A DNA stretch of 64,000 nucleotides from JAEZBP01 sp963832725 (GTDB taxonomy: Bacteria > Myxococcota_A > Polyangia > Polyangiales > Sandaracinaceae): NCBI GenBank assembly GCA_963832725.1, contig CAWHVG010000001.1:558001-622000 (forward strand), in the 5' to 3' direction. Shown piece by piece: positions 62,624 through 64,000 of the stretch (positions are counted from its first letter, which is position 1; every line of letters starts with the position of its first letter). Made by a program: the position numbers and the translations under genes. The notes under the pieces were generated by a model. The model was not told where the DNA came from, made no database searches, and saw nothing but the letters and a program-made list of their open reading frames with translations.

Positions 62624-64000
62624 TCACGCCGCGCGAGCGATGCGGGGGAAGCGCTCTCGCAGCCGGACGGCGATGCGCGTGGCCATGGCCATGATGGTGA
62701 GCTGCGGGTTCACGCCGAGGCTGGTCGGCAGCACGCTTCCGTCGGCGACGTAGACGTTGTCCGCGTCCCAGAGCCTGCCCTCGGGATCGACCCCGCTGGT
62801 GGCGGCGCTGGTGCCGAGGCGGCAGGTCCCGAGCGGGTGCTGCGAGCCGCTCTCGAAGCGCGAGCCGGGGATGCGGTCGAGGTCGAGCCGGCGCAGTCCG
62901 TCGGCGTCGAACGCGGCGGGCATGCCGAGCAGCGGCAGGTAGACCTCCTCGGCGCCGGCGGCGAAGAAGGTCTCGGCGAGCACGCGGATCCCCCGGCGCA
63001 TCGCGGCCTGGTCGCGCGGGCTCATCCGGTAGGTCACCAGCGGCTCGCGGCCGGGGGTGCGGCGAACCGTGCCCGGCCCCTCGTCGTGGATCATGGCTCC
63101 GAACATCGCGATGTGGGGCATGTCCCGGGCCCGCGCGTGGTGCGCCGGCCCTGCCCCCGGCATGGTGGCGGCGATGACGCTGGCGGGGATGAAGAGGCTC
63201 ATCAGCGTGAAGCGCTCGTGCTCGAACGCGTCGGTGTAGGCGCTCTGCATCGCGCCCGACCAGCCGCGCACGGTCTCGTCGAAGCGCGCGAATACGCGGA
63301 AGCCCGGATGCAAGGTGAGGTTCTGGCCGACCTGACTGCCGAAGGGCGCGAGCCCGCTCGACTTCAAGAGGAGCGGCGTGTGCAGCCCGCCGCAGGCGAC
63401 GAGCACGACCTTGGCCCGCACCTCGAGCCGGTCACCCTTGGCGCGATGCGGCCCGTTCCGGATGCGGCCGCGCACGCCGTGGGCGCGCCCGTTTCGGTGC
63501 AGCACCCGGGTGACCAGACAATCGGAGAAGAGCTGGCCGCCCGCCGCCAACAAACGCGGCAGGTAGCTCAGGTCCACGCTCATCTTCGCCTGCTCGGGGC
63601 AGCCGAAGTTGCAGCGGCCGCATCCCTTGCAGCCCTTGGTGTTGCGGGTCAGCGGCCGGATGGGGTGACCGAGGGCGGCCGCCCCGACACCGAAGAGCTC
63701 GGTGGAGCGCGACTGCATCTCCACCGGCACCGTCTCGACGTGCACGGCCTCCTCGACCTCGCGGTAGTAGGGATTGAGGCCCTTCGCGCTCAGCCCCTCG
63801 AGCCCGCGCTCGCCCGTCCACTCGTCGAGCACCGACTCGGGCACCCGCAGGCAGACGCCGCCGGTGACCAGCGAGCTGCCGCCGACGCCGGTGGCCGCCG
63901 TCACGTTCACCGCCGGCGCGCCGCCGAGACCGAACGCGACGCTCATCCCGCCCTCTCGCCAGAGGTGCCGGAGCGACTGGCTCTGCCGCATGCGCCCGTG
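62624..64000 (-). CDS. GMC-family FAD oxidoreductase (partial, 5' end outside window)
   Basis: C-terminal part of a GMC oxidoreductase (at least 455 residues). Visible parts: ATGVGGSSLVTGGVCLRVPE, NTKGCKGCGRCNFGCPEQAK with clustered Cys as in long-chain alcohol or sterol oxidases, KVVLVACGGLHTPLLLKSSG, and the active-site end SQHPLGTCRLGTSAATSGVD and DGSVLPTSLGVNPQLTIMAMATR. The FAD GxGxxG start is beyond the right edge. The Cys motif and lack of a signal in view suggest an intracellular lipid or sterol oxidase; substrate unknown. Confidence 0.88.
   Translation of the reverse strand, partial: HGRMRQSQSLRHLWREGGMSVAFGLGGAPAVNVTAATGVGGSSLVTGGVCLRVPESVLDEWTGERGLEGLSAKGLNPYYREVEEAVHVETVPVEMQSRSTELFGVGAAALGHPIRPLTRNTKGCKGCGRCNFGCPEQAKMSVDLSYLPRLLAAGGQLFSDCLVTRVLHRNGRAHGVRGRIRNGPHRAKGDRLEVRAKVVLVACGGLHTPLLLKSSGLAPFGSQVGQNLTLHPGFRVFARFDETVRGWSGAMQSAYTDAFEHERFTLMSLFIPASVIAATMPGAGPAHHARARDMPHIAMFGAMIHDEGPGTVRRTPGREPLVTYRMSPRDQAAMRRGIRVLAETFFAAGAEEVYLPLLGMPAAFDADGLRRLDLDRIPGSRFESGSQHPLGTCRLGTSAATSGVDPEGRLWDADNVYVADGSVLPTSLGVNPQLTIMAMATRIAVRLRERFPRIARAA

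Overview
The window is very GC-rich, gene-dense chromosomal DNA. It looks like a myxobacterium of the Sandaracinaceae/Polyangiales type. This is inferred from Asp-Ala-Gly-rich linkers behind lipoprotein signal peptides, a MYXO-CTERM-like sorting tail, DUF4388 and PilZ signalling proteins, many secreted lipoprotein enzymes and a RegB/RegA redox system. No tRNA, rRNA or CRISPR array was seen. Both edges cut a gene: an exbD at the left and a GMC oxidoreductase at the right.

Layout. 1-2242: tonB-exbB-exbD-exbD transport-energising operon (minus). 2991-10034: peptidases M15 and M32, a THUMP-type RNA methyltransferase, and a NYN/LOTUS protein. 10109-12316: FG-GAP lipoprotein and SUFU protein, convergent. 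12403-16439: a fused methionine-salvage gene (MtnB-MtnD), a divergent aminotransferase, and speD-speE. SpeE releases methylthioadenosine, which the salvage enzymes recycle, so this is probably one metabolic unit. 16524-20559: PilZ-receiver-DUF4388 regulator, quinone reductase, a MITE and a GH13 lipoprotein. 20640-21490: a scar with HNH and GNAT gene fragments around an AT-rich palindromic element. 21494-24955: outer-membrane protein, lipoprotein, RegB kinase and RegA regulator in one operon. 25127-26281: an acyl-CoA dehydrogenase flanked by direct copies of the ends of its two neighbours. 26414-35302: sulfatase-fold lipoprotein, crotonase, MutH, small proteins, and an ECF sigma factor with a ChrR-type cupin anti-sigma. 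35480-36520: minisatellite. 36524-42217: DUF2339-DUF3999 pair. 42620-52591: secreted hydrolases, an LPMO-like protein, SDR, acyltransferase, and a TetR regulator with a divergent hydroxylase. 52615-55965: four overlapping genes including a Tes-like radical SAM enzyme and a non-canonical Lgt-like protein. 56242-64000: Ser/Thr kinase, lipoprotein, moaB-lgt, patatin and GMC oxidoreductase.

Two features cut across the window. First, at least 14 otherwise normal genes carry single-base frameshifts. Seven of these are the same change, GATC read as GATTC/GAATC, and two more are GATC read as GATCC. This looks like a systematic sequence error at GATC, and a complete MutH (a GATC endonuclease family) is encoded here, so GATC methylation is the likely cause. 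CDS coordinates below span the whole intended gene across such breaks. Second, at least nine genes have a -10-like TAnnnT box only 6-8 bases before the start codon and no Shine-Dalgarno, suggesting frequent leaderless transcripts.
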